From NCBI GenBank assembly GCA_017858735.1, contig JAFMBH010000031.1:1-39097 (forward strand): a stretch of DNA of 39,097 bases. Direction: 5' to 3'. Both the position numbers and the translations under genes were made by a program. This stretch comes from Bacteroidota bacterium (GTDB taxonomy: Bacteria; Bacteroidota; Bacteroidia; Chitinophagales; Saprospiraceae). The notes below the pieces were generated by a model that ran no database searches, was not told where the DNA came from, and was given only the letters and a program-made list of their open reading frames with translations. Below, piece by piece: positions 24,375 to 32,207 of this stretch (its first letter is position 1; each line of letters opens with the position of its first letter).

Positions 24375-25460
24375 TTAATCTATTGGCAGTGGTGTGTTAT
24401 TTTTGAAATCAAACATCGTTAATCCACTTCTCAATATGGGCATAAATCTGGTTGATTTTGGTGGAAAAAACAGCTGATCTTTTACTGCTTTTACCCAATC
24501 ATTCTTGGGAATGGAAAAAAAACTTAGCGCCAGAATAGGGTTGTTATCCTTTCTTTCATTTACGAACGATTGAATAGAAACGGCATCTTCCGGATATTGG
24601 ATATTGTCAATATTTTTAACATCTATTATGGAGGGTAATAATTCATCGGTATAAATGACGTCCGGTTTTCCGGGAGGTATGTTTTTAAAAATTCCCAGGT
24701 ACCACTCATCTTTCAATCCAATCAATACTTCATGCTTACTTGTAGGGAGTAGGGGAACAGTTAATTTGCTTAGCTCGAAATGTAAGGATAAACTGGATAA
24801 AACCAGGTTTATATCTGTTTGCTTTTGGAGGGAATAGATTCTATGAAAAGTAAGAATTTTTAGTTGACTAACGGGAAAATACGCAGTAAATAAATAGTTG
24901 AATTGCGTATTACCTTCTTCGAATAATGACTTACAGGCAGCACTACGATGATGACCATCTGCAATGATCGCATGGTTAATTTTAGTGCGGAAAATTTCTT
25001 TTACCTCTAAAATGGCGTCAACATCATCTACAAGCCAAAGATTAAATATTTGTTTCCTTTTCAAGGAATGAAAGGTTTTGAACACTGGTTTTTCCCTTTC
25101 TACTTGAAGCCAGTTGGAAAGGTCAACATGGTCCTCAATGGCGGCTAGAATCGGCTTTATAAATGTGCCTTGTTTAACAAGATATTCTTTTTGCTTTTTT
25201 AGCTTCGGACTAATGATATCTTCGTGAACTTGCAGCCTTTTTTCTTGATAATCAAGTATATTAGTAAGGCAAATGATACCAACAGATGTTAAATTATCGG
25301 CAATAACTTCTAAAATGATAAGGCCCTTATTTTGAGGCTGAGGCTTTTTAAAAGGTAGAAAGGCCTTTGAAAGTTGGGTTCTGGCGGCATCACAAAATGA
25401 ATCTATATCTAATCCAAATGGTTCAGGAGGAAGTAGGGCGGGAAACGAATAAATTTGCAT
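24375..25460 (-). CDS. DUF1015-family protein
   Basis: A 361-residue cytosolic protein. It has the family core IIADGHHRSAACKSLFEEGN at about 167-186. Around it are the usual N-terminal part (FPALLPPEPFGLDIDSFCDA) and the C-terminal SIQSFVNERKDNNPILALSF. DUF1015 relatives include the archaeal ADP-dependent serine kinase SerK, which has a ParB-like fold. Bacterial members have mostly unproven roles, so a small-molecule kinase is only a possibility here. It is the first gene of a two-gene minus-strand unit with the amidohydrolase. It is shorter than many family members (about 400), but the motif region is complete. Confidence 0.85.
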   Translation of the reverse strand: MQIYSFPALLPPEPFGLDIDSFCDAARTQLSKAFLPFKKPQPQNKGLIILEVIADNLTSVGIICLTNILDYQEKRLQVHEDIISPKLKKQKEYLVKQGTFIKPILAAIEDHVDLSNWLQVEREKPVFKTFHSLKRKQIFNLWLVDDVDAILEVKEIFRTKINHAIIADGHHRSAACKSLFEEGNTQFNYLFTAYFPVSQLKILTFHRIYSLQKQTDINLVLSSLSLHFELSKLTVPLLPTSKHEVLIGLKDEWYLGIFKNIPPGKPDVIYTDELLPSIIDVKNIDNIQYPEDAVSIQSFVNERKDNNPILALSFFSIPKNDWVKAVKDQLFFPPKSTRFMPILRSGLTMFDFKNNTPLPID

Positions 25461-25566
25461 ATAAACCCAATTATTTATCGAATATACATGTAAATAGTAA
25501 GGATGAATATGATATTGGCAAGTAATTTATTTAAGTATGAAACAAATAAAGATTAACTTTTACCTT

Positions 25567-25574
25567 TAGTTTTG
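25567..25574 (+). promoter_or_regulatory. Candidate transporter promoter -7 box
   Basis: TAGTTTTG matches TAnnTTTG exactly, 70 nt before the ATG at 25645, implying a leader of roughly 60 nt. No good -33 element is seen. Confidence 0.4.
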
Positions 25575-25644
25575 TTATTTTCACGAGGTAATTAAAAGGT
25601 TTTCGTCGGGAAACTATTTTTTATTCTTTTAAAATCATCATAAT

Positions 25645-27246
25645 ATGAGCAGTACAGCAACGAAAGAAGGCTGGGGTACAAGGGTCGGATTGATATTGGC
25701 AATGGCTGGAAATGCCGTAGGATTGGGAAATTTTCTTAGATTTCCAGTTCAAGCTATTCAAAATGGCGGAGGTTCTTTTATCATTCCCTATCTTGTTTGT
25801 TTCTTATTAATGGGTATCCCTCTATTATTTATAGAATGGTCTATGGGTAGATTTGGAGGAAAATTTGGACATCATTCAACGCCTTTTATTTTAGACAGTC
25901 TTGCTCCTAAACAATCGTTATGGAAATATATTGGTGTCTTTGGCATATTCACCAACATTGCCGTAGCAGCCTATTATTGTTATTTGGAAAGTTGGGCATT
26001 AGGTTATGTTTGGAATTCTATCAGTGGCACTTTTACTGGGTTAGATAGAACGGGCGTTGCCAATGTTTTTGTGGAATATACGGGGTTAAATGGTCCTCAA
26101 CCTTATATGTTTTGGATAATATGTTTAGTTCTAAATACTTACATACTTTCAAAAGGATTGAGTGGAGGGGTAGAAAAAGTAGCTATGGTAGGTATGCCGT
26201 TACTTATCGTTTTTGGTGTTTTCCTCGCTGTACGTGGTATTAGCTTACAGGCAGGAACGAATGGTGCTGAGTTCAATGGTACAGAAGGATTAAATTTTTT
26301 ATGGACGCCTAATTTTGACACTATCTGGTCTCCAAAAGTTTGGTTAGCTGCGGCAGGTCAGATATTTTTTACCTTGTCTGTGGGCATGGGAAGTATTCAA
26401 TGTTATGCTTCTTATCTGAGAGAAAAAGATGATGTTGCCCTTAATGCTATGAGTGCTGGCTGGATGAATGAATTTGTGGAAGTAGTACTTGGTGGAGCTG
26501 TATTAATTCCTATTACGGTTGGTTATTTTGGTATCGACGGTATGAAGGCTTTGGTGAATGAAGTAGGTGGATTAGGATTAGGATTTAGAACTCTTCCTTA
26601 TCTTTTTCAACAATGGGGGCCTATCCTGGCGATTATCGCTGGTGTTGCCTGGTTCGGACTCTTGTTTTTTGCTGGTATAACGTCCTCACTGGCTATGGGA
26701 ACGCCTGTAATGGGTTTTTTACAAAATGAATTCAACTGGAAGCGCGGTTCATCAGCTTTAGCTTTCGGTGTTATCGTTTTTGTTTTGGGTTTACCAACCG
26801 TTATTTTCTTTCAATATGGTGTTTTTGATGAATATGATTATTGGGCAGGAACCGTTTCCTTAGTGGTTTTTGCTTTGTTTGAAACCATTTTATTCGCCTG
26901 GATTTTTGGTATTAAAAGAGGTTGGTCTGAGATTATCTCCGGGGCCGATATTAAAGTTCCTATTATTTTTAAATATATAATTTTAGTGGTGACCCCTCTG
27001 CTTTTAGGATGGGTTTTTGTGTCAAGTTTACCAGGTATCTGGGATCAGATCACGCAAGTGAAATTGAATAATGACTTATTGTCAGCCACAGGTGCCGAGG
27101 CAGAAAAGATAAAGAATACTATTTTCTTCCAAAATATTTCACGCCTTCTTTTACTTGCTCTTTGGGTGGGTATAGCCTCTTTGGTTTATGTTGCTTATCG
27201 CAAACGTAAGCTCAATGGTAATGTCCATGTTAATGTTAACGAATAA
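25645..27246 (+). CDS. Sodium-dependent transporter of the NSS (SNF) family
   Basis: A 533-residue membrane protein with about 12 helices. The first helix carries the NSS sodium/substrate site AGNAVGLGNFLRFPVQ (20-35), followed by GGGSFIIPYLVCFLLMGIPL. Helix 6 region: GQIFFTLSVGMGSIQCYASY. Such carriers move amino acids or related solutes with Na+. The length and helix count are those of 12-helix bacterial members. A 33-codon membrane peptide follows 10 nt after the stop and looks like the small MetS-type subunit found with methionine/alanine importers of this family, which makes an amino-acid substrate more likely. Confidence 0.93.
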   Translation: MSSTATKEGWGTRVGLILAMAGNAVGLGNFLRFPVQAIQNGGGSFIIPYLVCFLLMGIPLLFIEWSMGRFGGKFGHHSTPFILDSLAPKQSLWKYIGVFGIFTNIAVAAYYCYLESWALGYVWNSISGTFTGLDRTGVANVFVEYTGLNGPQPYMFWIICLVLNTYILSKGLSGGVEKVAMVGMPLLIVFGVFLAVRGISLQAGTNGAEFNGTEGLNFLWTPNFDTIWSPKVWLAAAGQIFFTLSVGMGSIQCYASYLREKDDVALNAMSAGWMNEFVEVVLGGAVLIPITVGYFGIDGMKALVNEVGGLGLGFRTLPYLFQQWGPILAIIAGVAWFGLLFFAGITSSLAMGTPVMGFLQNEFNWKRGSSALAFGVIVFVLGLPTVIFFQYGVFDEYDYWAGTVSLVVFALFETILFAWIFGIKRGWSEIISGADIKVPIIFKYIILVVTPLLLGWVFVSSLPGIWDQITQVKLNNDLLSATGAEAEKIKNTIFFQNISRLLLLALWVGIASLVYVAYRKRKLNGNVHVNVNE

Positions 27247-27256
27247 AAAATAAATT

Positions 27257-27358
27257 ATGAATACTTCAGCTTTAATTATGTGGTTGGGTTCAGTAACTAT
27301 TGTTACTGGTTTCACTTTGTATTTTTTCATCAAAGTTTTGAAGAACCCCAATAAATAA
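27257..27358 (+). CDS. MetS-like small subunit of the NSS transporter
   Basis: A 33-residue ORF of only 102 nt, starting 10 nt after the transporter stop. It begins MNTSALIMWLGSVTIVTGFT, continues LYFFIKVLKNPNK and then stops. The single hydrophobic helix with a short charged C-terminus, and the position directly after an NSS gene, match the MetS type of small subunit (methionine and alanine importer small subunit, as in MetPS of Corynebacterium). The identity is based on context and layout; the sequence is too short for a strong independent call. A hairpin terminator follows within 20 nt, so the two genes form a closed operon. Confidence 0.75.
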   Translation: MNTSALIMWLGSVTIVTGFTLYFFIKVLKNPNK

Positions 27359-27377
27359 TTGTTTTTATTTTTTGCTG

Positions 27378-27420
27378 ATATCCTGTTCGTTTGTTTGTCG
27401 AACAGGATATTTTATTTTAT
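27378..27420 (+). terminator. Rho-independent terminator of the transporter operon
   Basis: ATATCCTGTTCG (27378-27389) and CGAACAGGATAT (27399-27410) form a perfect 12-bp stem with a 9-nt loop, followed by TTTATTTTAT. Confidence 0.85.
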
Positions 27421-27432
27421 AAATATTGGAAA

Positions 27433-28554
27433 ATGAAGGTGCTTATTGCCACAGATAGTTTTAAAGACGCTGCCGGTTCCTTCGCCGTTTGTGAGTCGAT
27501 AAAAAATGGTTGGATAAAATCAAGTCCACACGATGAGGTTTCTTGCTTCCCTCTTGCAGACGGTGGGGAAGGACTGATTGATATTCTTAAATTATACTTA
27601 GAAATGGATTTGGTTTCCGTTATGGTGGACGATGCCTTAAGACGGAAAAAGGAGGCACATTTTTTATTTTCGGAAACGAAAAAATTAGCTGTTATTGAGA
27701 TTGCACAAGCTATTGGATTACAACATTTAAGTCCTTCTGAAAGAAATCCATTGCATACTTCTTCTTATGGTGTGGGTGAATTGATAAACCATGCCTGTAA
27801 ATTAGGGGCTACTGAAATTGTTATCGGTCTGGGCGGATCATCAACCAATGATGCCGGAATAGGTATGGCCAAAGCATTGGGATGGAGATTTTTAGATGAT
27901 ATTGGTAAAGATTGTGAACCCATTGGAAATGAATTGATTAAGGTTTTTCAGATATTACCACCAGCTAAATTTATAGGGAGTAAGGTTAAATTTGACGTTC
28001 TTTGCGATGTGGATAATCCTCTTTTCGGGTCAAATGGTGCAGCATTTGTTTTTGCTCCTCAAAAGGGTGCCGATATTTCAGCTGTGAAATATTTAGATAA
28101 TGGTTTGAAACACTTTTATGGTATCTGCTCCCAAATCAATAATACGGTGAAGCAAAATTTACCCGGTGCTGGTGCCGCAGGTGGCCTGGGCTATGGAACC
28201 AGCTTTTTTTTAGGCGCTTCCTTAAAATCAGGCATAGATTTAATCCTCAAATATTCTAATATCGAAAAGTTTTTACCTGAAACTGATCTGGTAATCACTG
28301 GCGAGGGAGCGTTAGATAAGCAAACCTTACAGGGTAAATTAATAAAAGGAGTATGTCAGATGGCCAAAAAATATGATAAACCTGTCATCGCCATTTGTGG
28401 TGCATTAGATCTAAATCCAAATGAACTGGCGGCCTTAGGTTTAAAAGCGGCCTTTAGTATTTCCCATGGCCCTGGTTCTTTGGAAGATGCGCTATTGAAC
28501 ACGGAAATGAATCTAATGCACACCGCATTTAGTATCGCTCAGGTGATGAAATAA
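27433..28554 (+). CDS. glxK: Glycerate kinase
   Basis: A 373-residue glycerate kinase of the GlxK/GarK family, phosphorylating D-glycerate with ATP. It begins MKVLIATDSFKDAAGSFAVC, with PLADGGEGLIDIL near residue 48, VIGLGGSSTNDAGIGMAKAL near 130, CDVDNPLFGSNGAAFVFAPQ near 193, and LVITGEGALDKQTLQGK near 290. The open frame reaches back to 27391, but that start would lie inside the terminator hairpin. MKVLIATDSFK at 27433 is the family start. A DUF5522 gene follows 7 nt after the stop, so the two are co-transcribed. Confidence 0.95.
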   Translation: MKVLIATDSFKDAAGSFAVCESIKNGWIKSSPHDEVSCFPLADGGEGLIDILKLYLEMDLVSVMVDDALRRKKEAHFLFSETKKLAVIEIAQAIGLQHLSPSERNPLHTSSYGVGELINHACKLGATEIVIGLGGSSTNDAGIGMAKALGWRFLDDIGKDCEPIGNELIKVFQILPPAKFIGSKVKFDVLCDVDNPLFGSNGAAFVFAPQKGADISAVKYLDNGLKHFYGICSQINNTVKQNLPGAGAAGGLGYGTSFFLGASLKSGIDLILKYSNIEKFLPETDLVITGEGALDKQTLQGKLIKGVCQMAKKYDKPVIAICGALDLNPNELAALGLKAAFSISHGPGSLEDALLNTEMNLMHTAFSIAQVMK

Positions 28555-28561
28555 CATAAAA

Positions 28562-28870
28562 ATGAGTAATTCCTCCATGAACAAGCCACTGGAAATTCAA
28601 CAGTTAAAAGAAAATTATGCTACGGATGGCATCTATCTGAGTGAAAATACCCTCACCTATTTAATAGACCATCAAATGGTCGTAATTTCTTATGAACAAC
28701 ATGTCCTTTTTCCATTAAAACCATCAGACCTGAAGGAAGGGGTTCACTATTATTTGGTATCTGGCAAATGGGTGTTTACGGAATTTTATCATCTATTAAG
28801 AGGGCATTGTTGTAAAAACGGTTGCCGACATTGTGTCTATGGGCATAAGAAGCTTCCTAATCTTCCTTAA
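28562..28870 (+). CDS. DUF5522-type cysteine-rich small protein
   Basis: A 102-residue protein whose last 40 residues carry the DUF5522 pattern: HYYLVSGKWVFTEFYHLLRG followed by HCCKNGCRHCVYG. The four Cys and two His of CC-GC-HC could hold a metal, probably zinc or an Fe-S cluster; this is inference. The N-terminal half (LKENYATDGIYLSENTLTYL) is less typical and may be variable. It is downstream of glycerate kinase with a 7-nt gap. An internal ATG at 28577 is an alternative start. The role of the family is not known. Confidence 0.8.
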   Translation: MSNSSMNKPLEIQQLKENYATDGIYLSENTLTYLIDHQMVVISYEQHVLFPLKPSDLKEGVHYYLVSGKWVFTEFYHLLRGHCCKNGCRHCVYGHKKLPNLP

Positions 28871-29011
28871 AAGACTATGACAAAATGATTTTCAACTATT
28901 TTTTCAAGCGTTTATATCATTTTCTATCCGTTTGACTGAATTAGGAAAATACATTTAACTTAAAAAATCAATATGTTATGGACAATAATGACGTTGTTGT
29001 AAATTTGTTAC

Positions 29012-30322
29012 TTACGATTCAATGCGTCGGATACCCGCTCCCAATGCATTTAGGCGGACATCTAAAAATTGATAACCCCGATCTATTTGCTCTATATTAT
29101 TGATGATACTGGTTCCTTCAGCACTTAAAGCAGCAATAAGTAGCGCCATACCTGCGCGAATATCTGGACTACTCATAGTAATTCCACGTAGCGCCTGCTC
29201 CCTTTCCAGGCCAATGACAGTAGCGCGATGCGGATCACAAAGGATAATTCTGGCGCCCATGTCAATTAATTTATCAACGAAAAATAATCTACTTTCAAAC
29301 ATTTTCTGGTGAATCAACAGGCTCCCTTTTGCTTGCGTTGCCACAACGAGAAGAACACTCAGCAAATCGGGGGTAAGTCCCGGCCAGGGATGATCATAAA
29401 GAGTGAGCATGGAACCATCGAGCGCATCTTGCACAACATATTGGTCTTGTTCATGAATGAGTATATCATCTCCCTTGAACGACATGGCAATGCCTAATTG
29501 CTTAAATTTGTCAGGTATAACACCCAGATGTTGAAGACCTACATTTTTAATAGTCAATGGACTATTGGTCATAGCAGCTAATCCAATAAAAGAACCAACT
29601 TCGATCATGTCCGGTAGAATGCGATGTTCCGTTCCACCGAGTTGAAAGACGCCTTCTATATGTAATAAATTAGATTTTATACCAGAAATTTTAGCGCCCA
29701 TCTTGTTTAACATGGTACATAATTGCTGCAGATAAGGTTCGCAGGCAGCATTATATATCGTTGTATGGCCTTTTGCCATAACTGCAGCTAACACAATATT
29801 GGCGGTTCCTGTAACGGAAGGTTCATCGAGCAGAATATCAGCTCCCTTCAGCCCATTGGAGGTAAGTTTGAAATAACCGTGTATTTTATCATATTCAGTA
29901 TGAACGTTCAGGTGCTCAAATCCAATGATATGGGTGTCCATTCGTCTCCGTCCAATTTTATCACCGCCAGGTTTGGGTATAAATGACCTGTTGAACCGGG
30001 CAAGTAACGGTCCGGCTATCATCACGGAACCACGCAATTTATTAGCTATTTTGTGGAATTCAGGATCTTCGATTTTATCAATAAGAATATTTTTTGCGTT
30101 AAACAAAAAAGTATCCTCTGACTCTTTTTGTACTGTTACACCTAGTTCCTTTAAAATTTCAATTAACAATTTTACATCCAGAATACTGGGAATATTACTT
30201 ATTCTAACGGGTTCTTCTGTCAATAAAACAGCGCAAATAACCTGTAATGCCTCATTTTTAGCACCTTGAGGTGTAATTTCACCTATTAGTTTCTTTCCAC
30301 CAATTACCTCAAATGCTTTCAT
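29012..30322 (-). CDS. murA: UDP-N-acetylglucosamine 1-carboxyvinyltransferase MurA
   Basis: A 436-residue enzyme of the first committed step of peptidoglycan synthesis, adding enolpyruvate to UDP-GlcNAc. It shows GAKNEALQ (20-27), KLRGSVMIAGPLLAR (95-109), KPGGDKIGRRRMDTH (117-131), DEPSVTGTANIVLAAVMAKG and SPDIRAGMALLIAALSAEG. The loop residue equivalent to E. coli Cys115 is Asp121. The open frame extends to 30436, but MKAFEVIGGKK at 30322 is the normal start and an exact -7 box lies at 30337-30344, inside the longer version. It is divergent from murB across 96 bp. Confidence 0.96.
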   Translation of the reverse strand: MKAFEVIGGKKLIGEITPQGAKNEALQVICAVLLTEEPVRISNIPSILDVKLLIEILKELGVTVQKESEDTFLFNAKNILIDKIEDPEFHKIANKLRGSVMIAGPLLARFNRSFIPKPGGDKIGRRRMDTHIIGFEHLNVHTEYDKIHGYFKLTSNGLKGADILLDEPSVTGTANIVLAAVMAKGHTTIYNAACEPYLQQLCTMLNKMGAKISGIKSNLLHIEGVFQLGGTEHRILPDMIEVGSFIGLAAMTNSPLTIKNVGLQHLGVIPDKFKQLGIAMSFKGDDILIHEQDQYVVQDALDGSMLTLYDHPWPGLTPDLLSVLLVVATQAKGSLLIHQKMFESRLFFVDKLIDMGARIILCDPHRATVIGLEREQALRGITMSSPDIRAGMALLIAALSAEGTSIINNIEQIDRGYQFLDVRLNALGAGIRRIES

Positions 30323-30336
30323 CTTTATTTTTTTAA

Positions 30337-30344
30337 CAAAATTA
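30337..30344 (-). promoter_or_regulatory. Candidate murA promoter -7 box
   Basis: The minus strand reads TAATTTTG, an exact TAnnTTTG match, 14 nt before the chosen ATG. It supports the short start. Confidence 0.45.
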
Positions 30345-30355
30345 ATTTTTTTAAT

Positions 30356-30383
30356 GGATAATTGGCAGTTCTGATAATTATCC
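30356..30383. promoter_or_regulatory. Inverted repeat between murA and murB
   Basis: GGATAATT (30356-30363) and AATTATCC (30376-30383) form an 8-bp inverted repeat with a 12-nt spacer. It lies in the middle of the 96-bp divergent region and could be a shared operator, or chance in AT-rich DNA. Confidence 0.35.
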
Positions 30384-30418
30384 GTTAATATTGAGTTCAA
30401 CGATAAGCACCTAAACAA

Positions 30419-31462
30419 ATGGAATATAATCAACATTTTTCACTTCAGCATTTCACTACATTTAAAACACCCGGATTTGCAACTCATTTTTTTTCATTTA
30501 AAAATGAGGCGGAATTGACGTCAATCGTCCAAAGGAATGATTTTGAGCGTATTTCCAACCATTATAAAGATATTTTAGTATTGGGGAAGGGGAGTAACCT
30601 ATTGCTTTTAGGTGATGTGAACGGTGTTGTTTTGAAAAATGAAATAAATGGATTAAAAATAACAGATGAATCTACAGATGATATTTTTATAGAAGTTGGA
30701 GCCGGCATGGATTGGCATCATTTAGTTTTACATGCTATAGAAAATGGCTGGGCAGGAATTGAAAATTTAGCATTGATCCCAGGAACCGTCGGTGCTGCAC
30801 CAGTTCAAAATATAGGGGCGTATGGTGTTGAATTAAGGGATGTTTTTCAATCCCTGCGTTGCTGGCATTTTGAGGAAAACAAATGGTATCAACTTGTATT
30901 GGATGATTGCCAGTTTGGTTATAGAGATAGTATTTTTAAACGAGGTTGGAAAAATAAGACGGTTATCACCAGTGTTCAGTTTAAGCTGAGTAAAAACGCT
31001 ATTTTAAACACGGGATATGGTGCTATTACCTCAGAACTTGGGAAAATGGGTGTCCTTAAACCAACTATACTTGAGGTCGCCAAAGCAGTTATGAATATCA
31101 GGAATTCCAAAATCCCTAACCCAGATTTAGTGCCCAATGCAGGGAGTTTCTTCAAGAATCCAACGATTACAGACAAACAATATGAATATTTAAAGATAGA
31201 TTATCCGGAGATACCATATTACAAATTACCTGATGGATATAAAATCCCCGCAGGGTGGTTATTGGAAAAAGCAAACGGACGAGGGTATTCCGAAGGAAGG
31301 GTAGGTTGTTATGAAAAGCAGGCACTTATCCTTATAAATACAGGTGGGGCAACGGGAATGGATATCCTTACTTTTTCGAAGAAATTACAACAATCTGTTC
31401 GTGAAAAATTTGGTATTGAACTGGAGCGGGAAGTGAATGTAGCTGGTAACCTGCTGGAATAG
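30419..31462 (+). CDS. murB: UDP-N-acetylenolpyruvoylglucosamine reductase MurB
   Basis: A 347-residue FAD enzyme that reduces the MurA product to UDP-MurNAc. It shows LVLGKGSNLLL (53-63), GIENLALIPGTVGAAPVQNI with GAYG (113-136), FGYRDSIFK (166-174), NAGSFFKNP with proton donor S243 (240-248), and REVN with E338 near the C-terminus. This is the type I (E. coli-like) form, longer than the type II enzymes of Gram-positive bacteria. It is divergent from murA, so steps one and two of the pathway start from one intergenic region. Its stop codon lies inside the left copy of an 8-bp direct repeat (31455-31462) that flanks the GxxExxY unit. Confidence 0.96.
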   Translation: MEYNQHFSLQHFTTFKTPGFATHFFSFKNEAELTSIVQRNDFERISNHYKDILVLGKGSNLLLLGDVNGVVLKNEINGLKITDESTDDIFIEVGAGMDWHHLVLHAIENGWAGIENLALIPGTVGAAPVQNIGAYGVELRDVFQSLRCWHFEENKWYQLVLDDCQFGYRDSIFKRGWKNKTVITSVQFKLSKNAILNTGYGAITSELGKMGVLKPTILEVAKAVMNIRNSKIPNPDLVPNAGSFFKNPTITDKQYEYLKIDYPEIPYYKLPDGYKIPAGWLLEKANGRGYSEGRVGCYEKQALILINTGGATGMDILTFSKKLQQSVREKFGIELEREVNVAGNLLE

Positions 31463-31467
31463 TTGAT

Positions 31468-31526
31468 TTTGAATCACGGATTTAGAGGATTAATGGATTT
31501 CACTGATTATTTTTTACGGATTATTT
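31468..31526 (+). repeat. Repeat copy 1 (left outer) of the GxxExxY unit
   Basis: A 59-nt unit beginning TTTGAATCACGGATTTAGAG and rich in phased GGATT blocks (31478, 31487, 31495, 31518). It recurs directly at 31650-31709 with two substitutions and a one-T length change. Its first 36 nt recur inverted at 32172-32207. Confidence 0.9.
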
Positions 31527-31550
31527 TTTTTGCGTATTGCCTTATGCCTA

Positions 31551-31593
31551 TTTCTTCTTTGATGCGTTAATAGAGGCATTAGCGAAGAAGAAA
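31551..31593. repeat. Hairpin between the two left repeat copies
   Basis: TTTCTTCTT (31551-31559) pairs with AAGAAGAAA (31585-31593). Inside it, ATGC (31562-31565) pairs with GCAT (31576-31579). It is not followed by a T run, so it does not look like a terminator. Confidence 0.6.
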
Positions 31594-31649
31594 GGGACAT
31601 TGAAGTAACCTGATAAGGGACTGATGAATGGTTTGTTCCTGAAAAATCG

Positions 31650-31709
31650 TTTGAATCACGGATTTAGAGGATTAATGGATTTCAATGAGTATTTTTTTAC
31701 GGATTATTT
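31650..31709 (+). repeat. Repeat copy 2 (left inner) of the GxxExxY unit
   Basis: A direct copy of 31468-31526, 182-183 nt away. It lies just upstream of the GxxExxY gene. The 5' extension of the open frame (31624-31767) is mostly a translation of this repeat and of GGATT-like blocks after it. Confidence 0.9.
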
Positions 31710-31767
31710 AATTCGTCGACTATTGGATTTAAATGATTACATTGATTCTATTAATCAAGAACAAGAA

Positions 31768-32145
31768 ATGGCGGAATTAAAATATAAAGATATAACAGAA
31801 AAAATATTTGGTGCGTCATTTGAAGTTCACAAGTATTTGGGTAACGGCTTTCAAGAGTTTATTTATCAAAGAGCCTTGTCATGGGAATTGAAGGAAAAAG
31901 GTTTGGATTTTGCCCGAGAAATTGAACAAGATATTTTCTACAAAGATTTATCCGAGCCCATAGATAGAAGGCGTGCTGATTTTATAGTTGAAGGCAAAGT
32001 ATTGGTGGAATTAAAAGCCATGATCCAACTTGAAGATGTACATTTGGCGCAAGTACTCAATTATTTGAAAGCATATAAATTAGAGGTTGGTTTATTAATC
32101 AATTTTGGAAGTAAATCCCTTACATTTAAACGATTAGTGCTGTAA
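31768..32145 (+). CDS. GxxExxY-family protein (PD-(D/E)xK-like)
   Basis: A 125-residue protein, the usual length of the GxxExxY family. Residues 15-33 read GASFEVHKYLGNGFQEFIY and contain the naming motif G27-x-x-E30-x-x-Y33. Further on, D71 in RRADFIVEGK and E81-x-K83 in VELKA form a PD-(D/E)xK nuclease-like core. The open frame extends to 31624, but the extra 48 codons are translated repeat, so the start MAELKYKDITEKIF at 31768 is preferred. The gene is enclosed by repeat copies on both sides. The biological role of the family is not established. Whether it is an active nuclease cannot be told here. Confidence 0.9.
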   Translation: MAELKYKDITEKIFGASFEVHKYLGNGFQEFIYQRALSWELKEKGLDFAREIEQDIFYKDLSEPIDRRRADFIVEGKVLVELKAMIQLEDVHLAQVLNYLKAYKLEVGLLINFGSKSLTFKRLVL

Positions 32146-32171
32146 GTACTGCAAGTGCCACAATAAAAGCA

Positions 32172-32207
32172 GTGAAATCAAATAATCCTTTAAATCCGTG
32201 ATTCAAA
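32172..32207 (-). repeat. Right inverted repeat of the GxxExxY unit
   Basis: The reverse complement of this 36-nt stretch matches the first 36 nt of repeat copy 1 with three mismatches. Together with copy 1 it brackets 740 bp (31468-32207). The 8-mer TGGAATAG lies just outside on both sides (31455-31462 and 32214-32221). Confidence 0.9.

Noticed and set aside
28882-28923. Hairpin AAAATGAT/ATCATTTT between the DUF5522 gene and murA as a terminator
   Set aside because: The stem is AT-only, the loop is 26 nt and no T run follows, so it is not supported.
30323-30436. Longer start of murA, overlapping the murB start
   Set aside because: The extra 38 residues are not MurA-like and would cover the -7 box and the whole divergent spacer.
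31624-31767. Upstream 48-codon extension of the GxxExxY frame
   Set aside because: It is mostly translated repeat, and the remaining 125 residues match the family length, so I start the gene at 31768.
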